In this document: positions 17,617 through 24,956 of the stretch, piece by piece
Position numbering within the stretch: the first letter of the stretch is position 1
Layout: each line of letters opens with the position of its first letter
Assembly (NCBI RefSeq): GCF_047824785.1
Contig: NZ_CP181167.1
Span: 1,364,001 to 1,428,000, forward strand
Source: Nitrobacter sp039808345
GTDB lineage: Bacteria > Pseudomonadota > Alphaproteobacteria > Rhizobiales > Xanthobacteraceae
DNA: 64,000 bases
Direction: 5' to 3'
Made by a program: the position numbers and the translations under genes
The notes under the pieces: model-generated
Databases searched by the model: none
What the model was told of the DNA's origin: nothing
Seen by the model: only the letters and a program-made list of their open reading frames with translations

Positions 17617-17693
17617 GCAGTTGTAGCTCAGTTGGTTAGAGCGCCTGTCTGTGGAACAGGAGGTCGGTGGTTCGAGCCCACCCAACTGTACCA
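17617..17693 (+). tRNA. tRNA-His (GTG)
   Basis: A full cloverleaf: acceptor GCAGTTG with CAACTGT, D-arm GCTC/GAGC, anticodon stem CCTGT/ACAGG around CTGTGGA (anticodon GTG), T-arm GGTGG/CCACC with TTCGAGC, discriminator A at 17690 and encoded CCA at 17691-17693. The first pair is G1-U72, and the base before G1 is T, so no G-1 is encoded. Together with A73 this is the atypical tRNA-His described for many alphaproteobacteria. Confidence 0.97.
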
Positions 17694-18026
17694 ATGATTT
17701 CAAATGGTTGGCTGGTTTCTTTAGTCGCCATGGTTCGCAGGATGGCTGCAAACCCCACTGAACCTGCTGTTACCTTACCCAACAAAAAAACGAGGTCGCA
17801 CGCTCAACGTGACCGCACCTTTGTAACAGCCGCTGCTCGGATTCGAGCCGAGGGCAACAAGGCTAAATGTTCAGGGGCGCATCACAGAACAGCCAGCGCC
17901 GTGTCGGTCGGTCGGGCACGAGTGAACACGCCGCCATGCGCTCAAGCATCAATCGTGCTGCATGAGGAACGACGGGCTGGCTGACGAATTGGTCAGGTCA
18001 TTACAGTCTGCAAAGGAGCGCATTCG
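17694..18026. other. Intergenic, nothing recognised
   Basis: 333 bases downstream of tRNA-His. Overlapping ORFs on both strands have no family resemblance, no good Shine-Dalgarno, and one begins inside the tRNA. No integrase or duplicated tRNA 3' end is seen. Confidence 0.4.
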
Positions 18027-18359
18027 ATGAGTTATGATCGTGAAACGCGGCCCAGTGTCGGTAAGGACGTGCATCAGGACCCGCAAGGTCGCCATCCTCC
18101 GCCGGCTCCCGACAATATGCGTCCGTCCAGCAACTCGGGCTCCGCCGATACGCCGAATCCAGATCCGGGATATCCTGGTCAAGCTGCCATGAACGAAAGA
18201 AATCCCGGCCAGCGGCAGAACAGCGGCAGCAGGCCGCAAGTCCAGCAAACGCAGGATGAAGGGGCGCGAAAGGCCGACATTCGGGATGCCGTGGAGGAGG
18301 ATGATCCGGGCGGAAAACCTCAGGGGCAGGAAAAAGTCGGTTACAGCGGCGGTACCTGA
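18027..18359 (+). CDS. Disordered hydrophilic hypothetical protein
   Basis: A 110-aa protein rich in Pro, Gly, Gln, Asn, Asp and Arg, without any hydrophobic segment (GRHPPPAPDNMRPSSNSG, QAAMNERNPGQRQ). It is almost certainly intrinsically disordered. ATG 18027 is preceded by AAAGGAG at good spacing, which supports it as real. No known domain is recognised. The short region after the stop (ATAGAGCATTGCAGG) resembles the edge of a family 1 repeat. Confidence 0.65.
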   Translation: MSYDRETRPSVGKDVHQDPQGRHPPPAPDNMRPSSNSGSADTPNPDPGYPGQAAMNERNPGQRQNSGSRPQVQQTQDEGARKADIRDAVEEDDPGGKPQGQEKVGYSGGT

Positions 18360-18536
18360 TAGAGCATTGCAGGTTCCGGACGGAAAGGCCGTCCCCGATG
18401 GGGCGACTTTCTTTCTGCGATAGGAACCTCTCCCGATCGCGCGGATTGAACGCTGTGGACGGAGTTTCCCCGGCAGCTCTCCAAAGATGCCGGGACACTC
18501 TCGTTCCGCGGATCAACCTGCCTAGGGAGATTTGAC

Positions 18537-18689
18537 ATGTCAGATCATAAAGAGATTGTGTACTCAACCTCGGAAGGAATGGATTATCCGACGCATGAGC
18601 AGACGTATAAGTCCTTCATCAAGATTGGGATGATCGGCTCAGCGGCGGTGGCGACCGTTGTCATCATGATGGCGATCTTCCTTACGTGA
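18537..18689 (+). CDS. aa3-type cytochrome c oxidase subunit IV (small)
   Basis: A 50-aa protein read directly from the sequence: it begins MSDHKEIVYSTSEGMDYP, continues THEQTYKSFIKIGMIG and ends with one membrane helix, SAAVATVVIMMAIFL. The HEQTY-x-FIK segment just before a single C-terminal helix is the pattern of the bacterial aa3-oxidase subunit IV family (COX4_pro_2). A Shine-Dalgarno AGGGAG precedes ATG 18537. It is an orphan copy: no cox structural genes are in the window. Confidence 0.8.
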   Translation: MSDHKEIVYSTSEGMDYPTHEQTYKSFIKIGMIGSAAVATVVIMMAIFLT

Positions 18690-19389
18690 TCGCCGACGCC
18701 TTCGCGGCGACCTCTGTTATTTCGCCCGGCTCCACAGTGCCGACGAAGGATTGCATGCCTTCGCAACGTGGAGTCGAGCATATTGCTCTACGACAACACC
18801 CCTCACAGATATGTATGTATAATTGATCTCAACCGGCACTATTTATTCGTCCCTTGGTGCCGGTGATGGCCGTCAGGGTACTCGCCGCTGCCTTGGCGGC
18901 CTTTTCATGAGTATAGGCTATCCCGAACTGCATCAATGTGAGCGCGAGCGGCGCGGTGATGGAACGGCGATGTTCGCAGCCCCGCTCGCTGGTGAGCTCT
19001 GATCTGTTTCCCGCGTTGATGCCGGCAGCTATTTAGAGCCTTTCCGCTTCCGATAGAATCAGAAGCGGGCTCCATGATTTTGTTTTGTCGCGTTTTCTTC
19101 ACGCGAACCGGTGTCCATCCTCGGGCCAAGCCCGAGGACATGCTTCGCTTGAAAACGCTCCAGTCAGTATTCTCGCCGCGATGATCTCGTGCCGCGCTGG
19201 TGAAGAATTTTCCGTGACATCCATGAACCCGAGCGCGTCTCGCCTGCCGAAGTGGTTTCGGCCCGGGACCAGGCGGTCGCTTGCACATAATAACCATCTC
19301 AGATTCACCGAATGAACGCATAAACCTCCGGCGATCGACACCTTTCGACTCTATCTTTCGCATGTATCGCTTACCTGGGAGAGATTTTC
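18690..19389. other. Intergenic with one repeat copy
   Basis: About 700 bases without a supported gene. It contains the family 1 repeat at 19034-19160. ORFs on the minus strand across 18905-19363 run through the repeat and have no recognisable product. Confidence 0.45.
19034..19160. repeat. Composite palindromic repeat, family 1
   Basis: Two modules in order: TAGAGCC-TTT-CCGCTTCCGAT-N3-ATCAGAAGCGGGCTCC, then TGATTTTGTTTTGTCGCG and the arm pair GCGTTTTC ... GAAAACGC. Between the arms is CGCGAACCGGTGTCC plus an inserted small hairpin CCTCGGGCC-AAG-CCCGAGG. Confidence 0.85.
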
Positions 19390-19752
19390 ATGCGTATGTT
19401 TACATTATCGTCGGTCGTGGTTCTTCTTCTGGCTGGATCTCAGTTGGCGGCAGCCCAAATCTCGCCTGCGCCTGCGCAGTCACAAACCTCGCAGTCCGGG
19501 GAAGGTGTTGCAATACGCAGCGTCCAGGTGCTCGACGTCGAAGAGTTGAAAGCGGACGCGCGCGCGCAGGTTGATGCTCTCGTCGCAAGTACGAAGCAGG
19601 AAGAAATCAAATCTTTGCGACACTCCCTCGAAGAAATCCCACAGGCTCTGTCCGCCCTGAAGGCAAAGGGCCGTAGCTCAGCGCAGGTTGTGGCCGTCAA
19701 CATCGACAACGAAGGTGTTCTCACCGTGTTTACGAAGAAGAAGACAACCTGA
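19390..19752 (+). CDS. Secreted hypothetical protein
   Basis: A 120-aa protein with a signal peptide (MRMFTLSSVVVLLLAGSQLA, cleavage likely after the AAA before QISPAP). The mature part has a charged helix (VEELKADARAQVDALVAS, KQEEIKSLRHSLEEIPQALS) and a C-terminal VVAVNIDNEGVLTVFTKK. Predicted periplasmic. A GGGAGAG precedes ATG 19390. No family recognised. It is followed 63 bases later by another small gene on the same strand. Confidence 0.7.
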   Translation: MRMFTLSSVVVLLLAGSQLAAAQISPAPAQSQTSQSGEGVAIRSVQVLDVEELKADARAQVDALVASTKQEEIKSLRHSLEEIPQALSALKAKGRSSAQVVAVNIDNEGVLTVFTKKKTT

Positions 19753-19815
19753 TCAAAGCGAGGTCGTTTATAGAGAACGCAACGCACAAGATTTTGAACC
19801 AGGATAGGAGTAGTT

Positions 19816-20109
19816 ATGAAACTGAATGCGACGCAGGTGAAACAGACTTTGAACCAGATGGACGCACAGGTTCTTCCCGACGATCACCCGGCAGCTCGTA
19901 AACTGAGCGAGTTGTTCGGTGATCACACCTTCTTTGTTGACGAAAGCGGCCTGAAGGTTCTGGAATCGACGGAGCCTGTGGCGGCCGAAGCCCAGAGAGG
20001 CTCAGTCGTTAGCCTCGCTGACTGGAACGACGGGAAATTTAGCAGCTTGAGGCCGCACGATCCCGCAGTGACGGGGACAGTGATCGTGTTGGGACAGTCG
20101 AAACAGTGA
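19816..20109 (+). CDS. Hypothetical protein
   Basis: A 97-aa soluble protein (MKLNATQVKQTLNQMDAQVL, HPAARKLSELFGDHTFFVDE, ending PAVTGTVIVLGQSKQ). GATAGGAG precedes the ATG at good distance. Family unknown; the acidic composition and GDHTFFVDESGLKVLE suggest a small folded domain. Confidence 0.7.
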   Translation: MKLNATQVKQTLNQMDAQVLPDDHPAARKLSELFGDHTFFVDESGLKVLESTEPVAAEAQRGSVVSLADWNDGKFSSLRPHDPAVTGTVIVLGQSKQ

Positions 20110-20254
20110 TGTGATGGATTGAAGTGATGGATTGATCGTCTCGCGGGGACGACCTCAAGCCATCCGCATGACAAGCAGATGTTGCTCATCTGACAAGCTG
20201 TGTTAAACAGAACTCCTGTAGATCAGATACTGTCGATCAAATAGGAGTGCTGTT

Positions 20255-20431
20255 TTGGCTAAGAAGACAAAGACCATTCGCCGCGAGTGGACGAAGGATG
20301 ACGTGAAGACCCTCAAATTACTTGCAAAGCAAAAGGCCGGCGTGGCGAAGATTGCAAAGAAGCTGAAACGCACTCCCGGTGCAACCGCGGCGAAAGCCTA
20401 TACGCTCGGCGTATCGCTACGCATGCAGTAG
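20255..20431 (+). CDS. Small basic helix-turn-helix-like protein, TTG start
   Basis: A 58-aa protein read directly: after a TTG start it continues AKKTKTIRREWTKDDVKTLK, then LLAKQKAGVAKIAKKLKRT and ends PGATAAKAYTLGVSLRMQ. The arrangement (WTKDD...LLAKQ...GVAKIAKKLKRTPGAT..KA..LG) looks like a SANT/Myb- or GcrA-like helix-turn-helix. ATAGGAGTG lies six bases before the TTG. DNA binding is inferred from the basic fold; not demonstrated. Confidence 0.7.
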   Translation: MAKKTKTIRREWTKDDVKTLKLLAKQKAGVAKIAKKLKRTPGATAAKAYTLGVSLRMQ

Positions 20432-20513
20432 CGGATTGCTGCAAAGCTATTCACCGCCTGCGCGACCCGGTAGTTACGCAGGAGATCAGGGCCCTGTAGG
20501 AGGTGAAAGGCGA

Positions 20514-20581
20514 GAGCATGATCTTATCCGAAACCGGTTCGACTTTACGCTGGCGCGGCCCTTCGGGTCGGGATCATGCTC
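20514..20581. repeat. Palindromic repeat, GAGCATGATC subtype
   Basis: GAGCATGATCTTATCCGAAA, CGCTGGCGCGGCCCTTCGGG and GGATCATGCTC; arms GAGCATGATC / GATCATGCTC are perfectly complementary. Close match to 5931-5998. Confidence 0.85.
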
Positions 20582-20615
20582 CAGAGCGGTTAGATTTTGA
20601 TGGAAACACGCTATT

Positions 20616-20712
20616 CCGTCATGGCCGGGCTTTGTCCCGGCCATCCACGTCTTTCTTCTTTCTTCGCTGAAATCCAACGACGTGGATATCAGGCATAAAG
20701 CAGGGCATGACG
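20616..20712. repeat. CCGTCATGGCCGGG inverted repeat
   Basis: Outer arms CCGTCATG / CATGACGG and inner arms CCACGTC / GACGTGG, with CCGGGCTTTGTCCCGG inside the left part. This element type is common in Bradyrhizobium and Nitrobacter intergenic DNA (from memory). Confidence 0.7.
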
Positions 20713-20729
20713 GGTTGCTGATTCCTGCT

Positions 20730-20960
20730 AGAAGCATTTTTGCTTCTGATTGAATCAGAAGCAAAGCTCTAGAGCATGATCCGATCAAGTTGAATCGGAC
20801 CATGCTCTGAAAGTTATTGTCTGGTCGCATTTTCTTGCGGCGAACCGGTATCCACTTCGCCGGAAAATGCTCTAAATTATTGTTCTGACGCGTTTTCTTC
20901 ACGCGAACCGGTGTCCATCCTCGGCCAAGCCCGAGGACATGCCTCGCTCGAAAACGCTAT
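20730..20960. repeat. Composite palindromic repeat, family 1
   Basis: Four modules in tandem: GCTTCTGATTGAATCAGAAGC; GAGCATGATCCGA / TCGGACCATGCTC; a CGCATTTTC ... GAAAATGC version of the CGAACCGG module; and the standard GCGTTTTC ... GAAAACGC copy with the CCTCGG-CCAAG-CCCGAGG insert. It is the most complex copy in the window. Confidence 0.85.
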
Positions 20961-21210
20961 AAAGCGGACCTGCTCTAAGCGTCTTTAACGGAACTTGATC
21001 CGACGGCTTCCCGGATCGCACGACGCTTTCGGATGGACTTGCGTCTTGCCAGACAGGGCAGGGAGCATCGGAGGGATGCGCCTCTTTGATCGCGTGCTTA
21101 CAAGCTCGCGGAAGCATTTTCCTGTCTCATTCAGACCGAAGTTTCGGCATCAGGTAGAGAAGGCTGCTCACTCGCAGCGGCTGAAGAGCGAGTGGGGCTG
21201 AAGATCCGCG

Positions 21211-21387
21211 CTATTGAGGTTGAGCGTCCAGCTCCTGCTTGAGCGTATCGATCAAACGTTGATCGTCCGTGCGTACCCTGAGGTATCCATTCCAGGTGAT
21301 AGGACCAATCTTTGTCGGACCCGTAGCATAGTGCTCTTTGAGCGTTCCGAACTGCTTTCGGTGCCGGGGCGGAATGAGAAGTTCCAT
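21211..21387 (-). CDS. Small hypothetical protein
   Basis: A 58-aa protein (MELLIPPRHRKQFGTLKEHY, ending RLIDTLKQELDAQPQ). ATG 21387 has GAGAGG upstream at good spacing; a longer in-frame start at 21531 adds low-quality sequence. No family recognised. Confidence 0.55.
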   Translation of the reverse strand: MELLIPPRHRKQFGTLKEHYATGPTKIGPITWNGYLRVRTDDQRLIDTLKQELDAQPQ

Positions 21388-21647
21388 CGTAAGGCCTCTC
21401 GGTGAGTTCTCGGTACGAATCAACAACCATATGCGAGAGCGATTTTCTGGCCAGAGTATGTCAATGGCCCAGGTAATCTCGCGCGGGATATCCGCCCCGC
21501 GCGCCGCCCCTCTATCTCGCAGAGAAGGCATACGGCACGCTTTTCCATACGCTGGAAACGGTTGCGCTCATGAGGGTCTAGCCATGGAGTTTCCGGTGTC
21601 ATCTTCCTGAACGTTTGCGGTTTTTTGGAGCGTTCAAGGCGATGCGA

Positions 21648-22379
21648 CTATCTAGTCCTGGTCCGGCGTTCATCTTTCGCAGACCGGAAGGTAAGCCCGT
21701 GCACGGAATCGAATAGATAGAGATGATCGCGAACCAGCTTCACGCCGGACACGTTTTCGGTCGCCACGATCGCTGCTTGCCGATGGGCTTCATCGGTTAT
21801 CATGCCGCTGAGATAGACAATTCCATCCCGCACCGTGACACCAAGTCCGGTCGGCTGCCATTCGTTCTTTTCGATCGATGCGATCACACGGCGGCGCAGA
21901 TGATCATCATCGGCAGTCGGATCCGGAACGTCTCGCGCAAGGCTTGCAACGGCACGGAGAAGGTCCGCTCGCGTTACAATGCCGACCAGCAGATCACCGC
22001 GAACAACGGGCAGGCGCTTGATGTTCTGGCGTTCCATCAGCCGTACGAGTTCCTCAAGCGGCATGTCTTCCGTCGCGGTGAAGAGAGCGTCCCGTGTCAT
22101 GATCGCATCGACCTTGCGACCGTGTTCACGGACGAAATCAACGGCGGCTTTTTCCGCCCCCATCAGAAAGTCCAGCCAGCGGATGCGGGGCCCCTGCGTC
22201 CCGATTTCACTACGGCGCATAAAGTCGCTTTCCGAGACGATGCCGAGCAGTCGGCCCGCATCGTCGACCACTGGAAGGCCGCTGATATGATTTTCCAGCA
22301 TCAATTTTGCGGCTTTGACGATGGGCGTATCGGCTTTTACCGTGATCAGCTTGCGAGCCATGATTTGATGCGTGCGCAT
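21648..22379 (-). CDS. CBS-domain pair plus BON domain protein
   Basis: A 243-aa soluble protein. Two CBS motifs, residues about 5-60 (KLITVKADTPIVKAAKLM ... GLPVVDDAGRLLGIVSESD) and about 88-145 (IMTRDALFTATEDMPLEEL ... RLPVVRGDLLVGIVTRADL), are followed by a BON domain at about 155-225 (LRRRVIASIEKNEWQPTG, VRDGIVYLSGMITDEAHRQA). This architecture is widespread in rhizobia; CBS pairs sense adenine nucleotides and BON may bind membranes or lipids. It lies near another CBS gene and the fix regulators, suggesting a stress or hypoxia role (inference). Confidence 0.9.
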   Translation of the reverse strand: MRTHQIMARKLITVKADTPIVKAAKLMLENHISGLPVVDDAGRLLGIVSESDFMRRSEIGTQGPRIRWLDFLMGAEKAAVDFVREHGRKVDAIMTRDALFTATEDMPLEELVRLMERQNIKRLPVVRGDLLVGIVTRADLLRAVASLARDVPDPTADDDHLRRRVIASIEKNEWQPTGLGVTVRDGIVYLSGMITDEAHRQAAIVATENVSGVKLVRDHLYLFDSVHGLTFRSAKDERRTRTR

Positions 22380-22797
22380 CCGATTCTCCCCGCCTCAAGC
22401 AGAAGGCTATCGAGTTCATGCCCTGCGATTGGTGCCGCTCAAGAGTATCACACGATCGGAATGGAAGTTTATCCGCAAATCAAAAGCCATCCAACGAGAT
22501 ATTGACCGGCATCGCCACACTGTAAGCGCGCGGCGTATCGGGATCTCAGGCGCTTGCCGCTCATGCGCGAATGACGCATGGTCGGCATCGCCAGCCGGGA
22601 GAAAGCGGATGAGCCCCGGTTGTTCATAACGAATGGCGAGGGTCGAGCGAAAGGAGCGGACGTGGGCGTCTTGCGGAAATTGAACGCGAAGCATGGCTGC
22701 ACCGGACGCGGACTCGGTTATTCCCGCGTTGGCATGACGTCGCCGTTGGACACATCATGCGCGGTCACAACGCCACGCCGCTTATATCGAGAAACTC
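22380..22797. other. Intergenic, nothing firm
   Basis: 418 bases between the divergent CBS-BON and glucokinase genes. A 49-codon reading frame starting GTG 22662 behind AAAGGAGCGG runs into the glucokinase start, but its product looks like nothing known, so it is not called. Confidence 0.4.
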
Positions 22798-23775
22798 ATG
22801 GCTGGTTCTGAGATGGTTGATTCCGCAAGCCGCGTATTGCTCGGTGATATCGGCGGGACCAATGCGCGGTTTGCGCTCGTTACGGATGGGCACATGGGGC
22901 CGATCGAGGCATTGAGGGTCGCCGATTATCCGGACTTCGAAGGGGTGCTGGCCGCGTTCCTCAGCCGTCACCTGGACGGGCTGCCGATCTCCGGCGCGGT
23001 GCTCGCCGTCGCCGGAGCCGTGGAGGCGAATCGCAGCATGCTGACCAACAGCGGCTGGATTATCGATGCCGGCCGATTGGAAAAAGCTTTCAATTTTCAG
23101 GACGTGCGCGTTGTCAACGACTTCAAGGCGCTTGCCTGGTCGCTGCCCTTCCTCACGCCGCCTGACCTGTTTGCGATCGGAGGAGGCGAGCGCGCCGCGG
23201 CGGCGCCAGCGGTCGTGTTGGGGCCTGGAACAGGTCTCGGGCTCGCCTGCTTCATGCCGCGCTCCCGCGATCCGTTGGCCGTAACCACGGAGGCAGGCCA
23301 TGCCACGCTTCCAGGTGCCAATGCGCGGGAGGATGCGGTCATCGCGCATTTGCGTGAGCGCTTCGGCCACGTCTCCGTGGAGCGCGCGCTGTGCGGTCCG
23401 GGGCTTGTCAATCTTTATCAGTCTCTTGCGGCCATCGATCATCTTGTCGTGCCTCCGCGCAAACCAAGCGAGATCACCGAAGCGGCGCTTCGCGGGAGTT
23501 GTCCGACGAGCCGCGAGGCTGTTGACATGTTCTGCGCCATGCTGGGCACGGTCGCTGGAAATGCGGCGCTGACGTTCGATGCGCGTGGCGGCGTGTATAT
23601 CGGCGGCGGCATCGCTCCGCGGATCAGGGAGTATCTGGCGCGCTCGCAATTTCGCGCGCGGTTCGAAGCGAAGGGACGGTTCCAGGCCTACGTCGCCGCC
23701 ATCCCGTCCTGGGTGATCATTCACCCTGACCCTGCCTTCATTGGATTGCAGCGTCTCGCCAGACAGGCAGTTTAG
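22798..23775 (+). CDS. glk: Glucokinase
   Basis: Cytoplasmic ATP-dependent glucose phosphorylation. The 325-aa product belongs to the non-ROK bacterial Glk family: LLGDIGGTNARFALV is the phosphate-binding loop near residue 14, VVNDFKALAWSLP holds the catalytic Asp near 104, LGPGTGLGLACF is the second nucleotide loop and TEAGHATLPGAN the sugar-binding segment. ATG 22798 has only a weak ribosome site; ATG 22813 is an alternative. Its tail overlaps the convergent response regulator by 4 bp. Confidence 0.92.
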   Translation: MAGSEMVDSASRVLLGDIGGTNARFALVTDGHMGPIEALRVADYPDFEGVLAAFLSRHLDGLPISGAVLAVAGAVEANRSMLTNSGWIIDAGRLEKAFNFQDVRVVNDFKALAWSLPFLTPPDLFAIGGGERAAAAPAVVLGPGTGLGLACFMPRSRDPLAVTTEAGHATLPGANAREDAVIAHLRERFGHVSVERALCGPGLVNLYQSLAAIDHLVVPPRKPSEITEAALRGSCPTSREAVDMFCAMLGTVAGNAALTFDARGGVYIGGGIAPRIREYLARSQFRARFEAKGRFQAYVAAIPSWVIIHPDPAFIGLQRLARQAV

Positions 23776-24164
23776 TTACCCGCGCCTTTACGGGATATGG
23801 CCTCCTGAACGTGTGTCACGAGGTTGTCCCCCAGATGGGGCTTGAGCAGAATATGATCTATGCCCGCAGCCGCGGCCTTCTCCGCCATATGCCGGTGCGG
23901 ATGTCCCGTCACGAGAACGATAGGAACGGCGACATTCCTTTCACGCAGACGCTCAGCCACGTTCAGCCCATCGATGTGTGGCATCTTGTAGTCGATCACC
24001 AGGCAATCGACATTGTCCGGGTCAATGGACGTCAACAACGTCAGGGCGGAACTGAACGTGCGAACCTTGAAACCATGGGTTTCGAGAAGAAATCGCAGCG
24101 ATTGAAGCACAGCAGGATCGTCGTCCAGAACGCCGACTGTGTGCTTCGCGATCGTGTCCATCAT
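23772..24164 (-). CDS. Single-domain (CheY-like) response regulator
   Basis: A 130-aa receiver with no output domain. The acidic pocket is LDDDPAV (residues 13-17), the phosphoacceptor is Asp58 in CLVIDYKMP, with Thr86 (VLVTGH) and Lys108 (LLKPH). The start is ATG 24164 or 24161; the frame remains open upstream only because it runs through a repeat. A receiver gene next to fixLJ is also found in B. japonicum (from memory), so this may be a partner or phosphate sink of FixL; that is inference. Confidence 0.88.
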   Translation of the reverse strand: MMDTIAKHTVGVLDDDPAVLQSLRFLLETHGFKVRTFSSALTLLTSIDPDNVDCLVIDYKMPHIDGLNVAERLRERNVAVPIVLVTGHPHRHMAEKAAAAGIDHILLKPHLGDNLVTHVQEAISRKGAGN

Positions 24165-24189
24165 CGGGATATCGATCAGTTCGATGGTT

Positions 24190-24292
24190 GAAGCGTTTCC
24201 GCTTCTGATGGAATCAGAAGCGGGCTCCAAGAATTTGTTTTAATACGTTTTCTTCACGCGAACCGGTATCCACTTCGTTCGAAAACGCTATA
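24190..24292. repeat. Composite palindromic repeat, family 1
   Basis: CCGCTTCTGAT-N3-ATCAGAAGCGG then ACGTTTTC...GAAAACGC with CGAACCGGTATCCACTTCG. It sits in the short gap between fixJ and the receiver gene and thus in a putative transcript. Confidence 0.85.
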
Positions 24293-24328
24293 ACTCCCCG
24301 AATGATACAATCGTTGCAGCAGGATGGT

Positions 24329-24342
24329 TTGATTTACCTCAA
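24329..24342. promoter_or_regulatory. Weak FixK/FNR-like box
   Basis: TTGATTTACCTCAA matches TTGAT-N4-ATCAA with one mismatch. It overlaps the fixJ stop codon and lies about 170 bp upstream of the receiver gene on the minus strand. Could be chance. Confidence 0.3.
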
Positions 24343-24956
24343 TCTCTCAAAAGGCCCGCCCGGAGTGCAAGTCTGATCAGCTCCGACAGATTGTGCGCCT
24401 GCATTTTTGTCATGACATTGGCCCGGTAAACCTCGATTGTCCTGGGACTGATATTGTGTTCCCGGGCTATCAGCTTGTTGGAGAGTCCTGCGACCAGACC
24501 GTCCATGACCTGACGTTCGCGCTGGCTGAGAGTCGCTATTCTCGCTACGATCTCAGCCGAAATGGAATCACCCTTCGCCTGATCCGGACCCTGCTCGAGG
24601 GCTGCTTCGATCATTCCGATGAGCCGTTCATCCTCAAATGGCTTCTCGACGAAATCGATTGCTCCGAGCTTCATGGCTTCGACGGCGAGGGGGATATCAC
24701 CGTGCCCGGTCATGATGATGACGGGCAGGGGAGAAACATGAGCCTTGAGGCGTCGAAGCAGATCCATTCCATCGATGCCGGGCATGCGAACGTCAGACAC
24801 GACGCAGCCAAAACCAAGACCGGAATGAGAATCGAGGAAGCCGGCGGCAGTGTCGAACAGCGTGACGTTAAAGTTTGCCGAGCCAAGCAGGAAATCGAGC
24901 GAGTCCCGAATCGTCGGATCGTCGTCGATGACGTAAACATTTCCCTTATGTGACAT
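24339..24956 (-). CDS. fixJ: Two-component response regulator FixJ
   Basis: A 205-aa transcription activator of microaerobic genes. The receiver has Asp11-13 (IDDDPT), phosphoacceptor Asp55 in CVVSDVRMPGIDG, Thr83 (IIMTGHGD) and Lys105 (FVEKPF). The C-terminal LuxR/FixJ HTH is LSQRERQVMDGLVAGLSNKL, ISPRTIEVYRANVMTKM. Starts at ATG 24956 and overlaps the fixL end by 11 bp, so the two are translationally coupled. Its main target is usually fixK, present at 28785-29480. Confidence 0.96.
   Translation of the reverse strand: MSHKGNVYVIDDDPTIRDSLDFLLGSANFNVTLFDTAAGFLDSHSGLGFGCVVSDVRMPGIDGMDLLRRLKAHVSPLPVIIMTGHGDIPLAVEAMKLGAIDFVEKPFEDERLIGMIEAALEQGPDQAKGDSISAEIVARIATLSQRERQVMDGLVAGLSNKLIAREHNISPRTIEVYRANVMTKMQAHNLSELIRLALRAGLLRD

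Larger units (their letters stand above)
20432..21210. other. Repeat-filled intergenic region
   Basis: Nearly 800 bases made largely of three palindromic repeats (20514-20581, 20616-20712, 20730-20960). No gene is supported. The 20961-21210 part shows nothing recognisable. Confidence 0.5.

Noticed and set aside
18905..19363. 152-codon minus-strand ORF
   Set aside because: Runs through a palindromic repeat and shows no known motif.
17694..21210. Possible genomic island inserted at tRNA-His
   Set aside because: The tRNA is followed by small orphan genes, but I saw no integrase and no second copy of the tRNA 3' end; composition is not clearly different.
22662..22811. 49-codon frame with a good Shine-Dalgarno before glucokinase
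   Set aside because: Product has no recognisable features and overlaps the glk start; could be chance.
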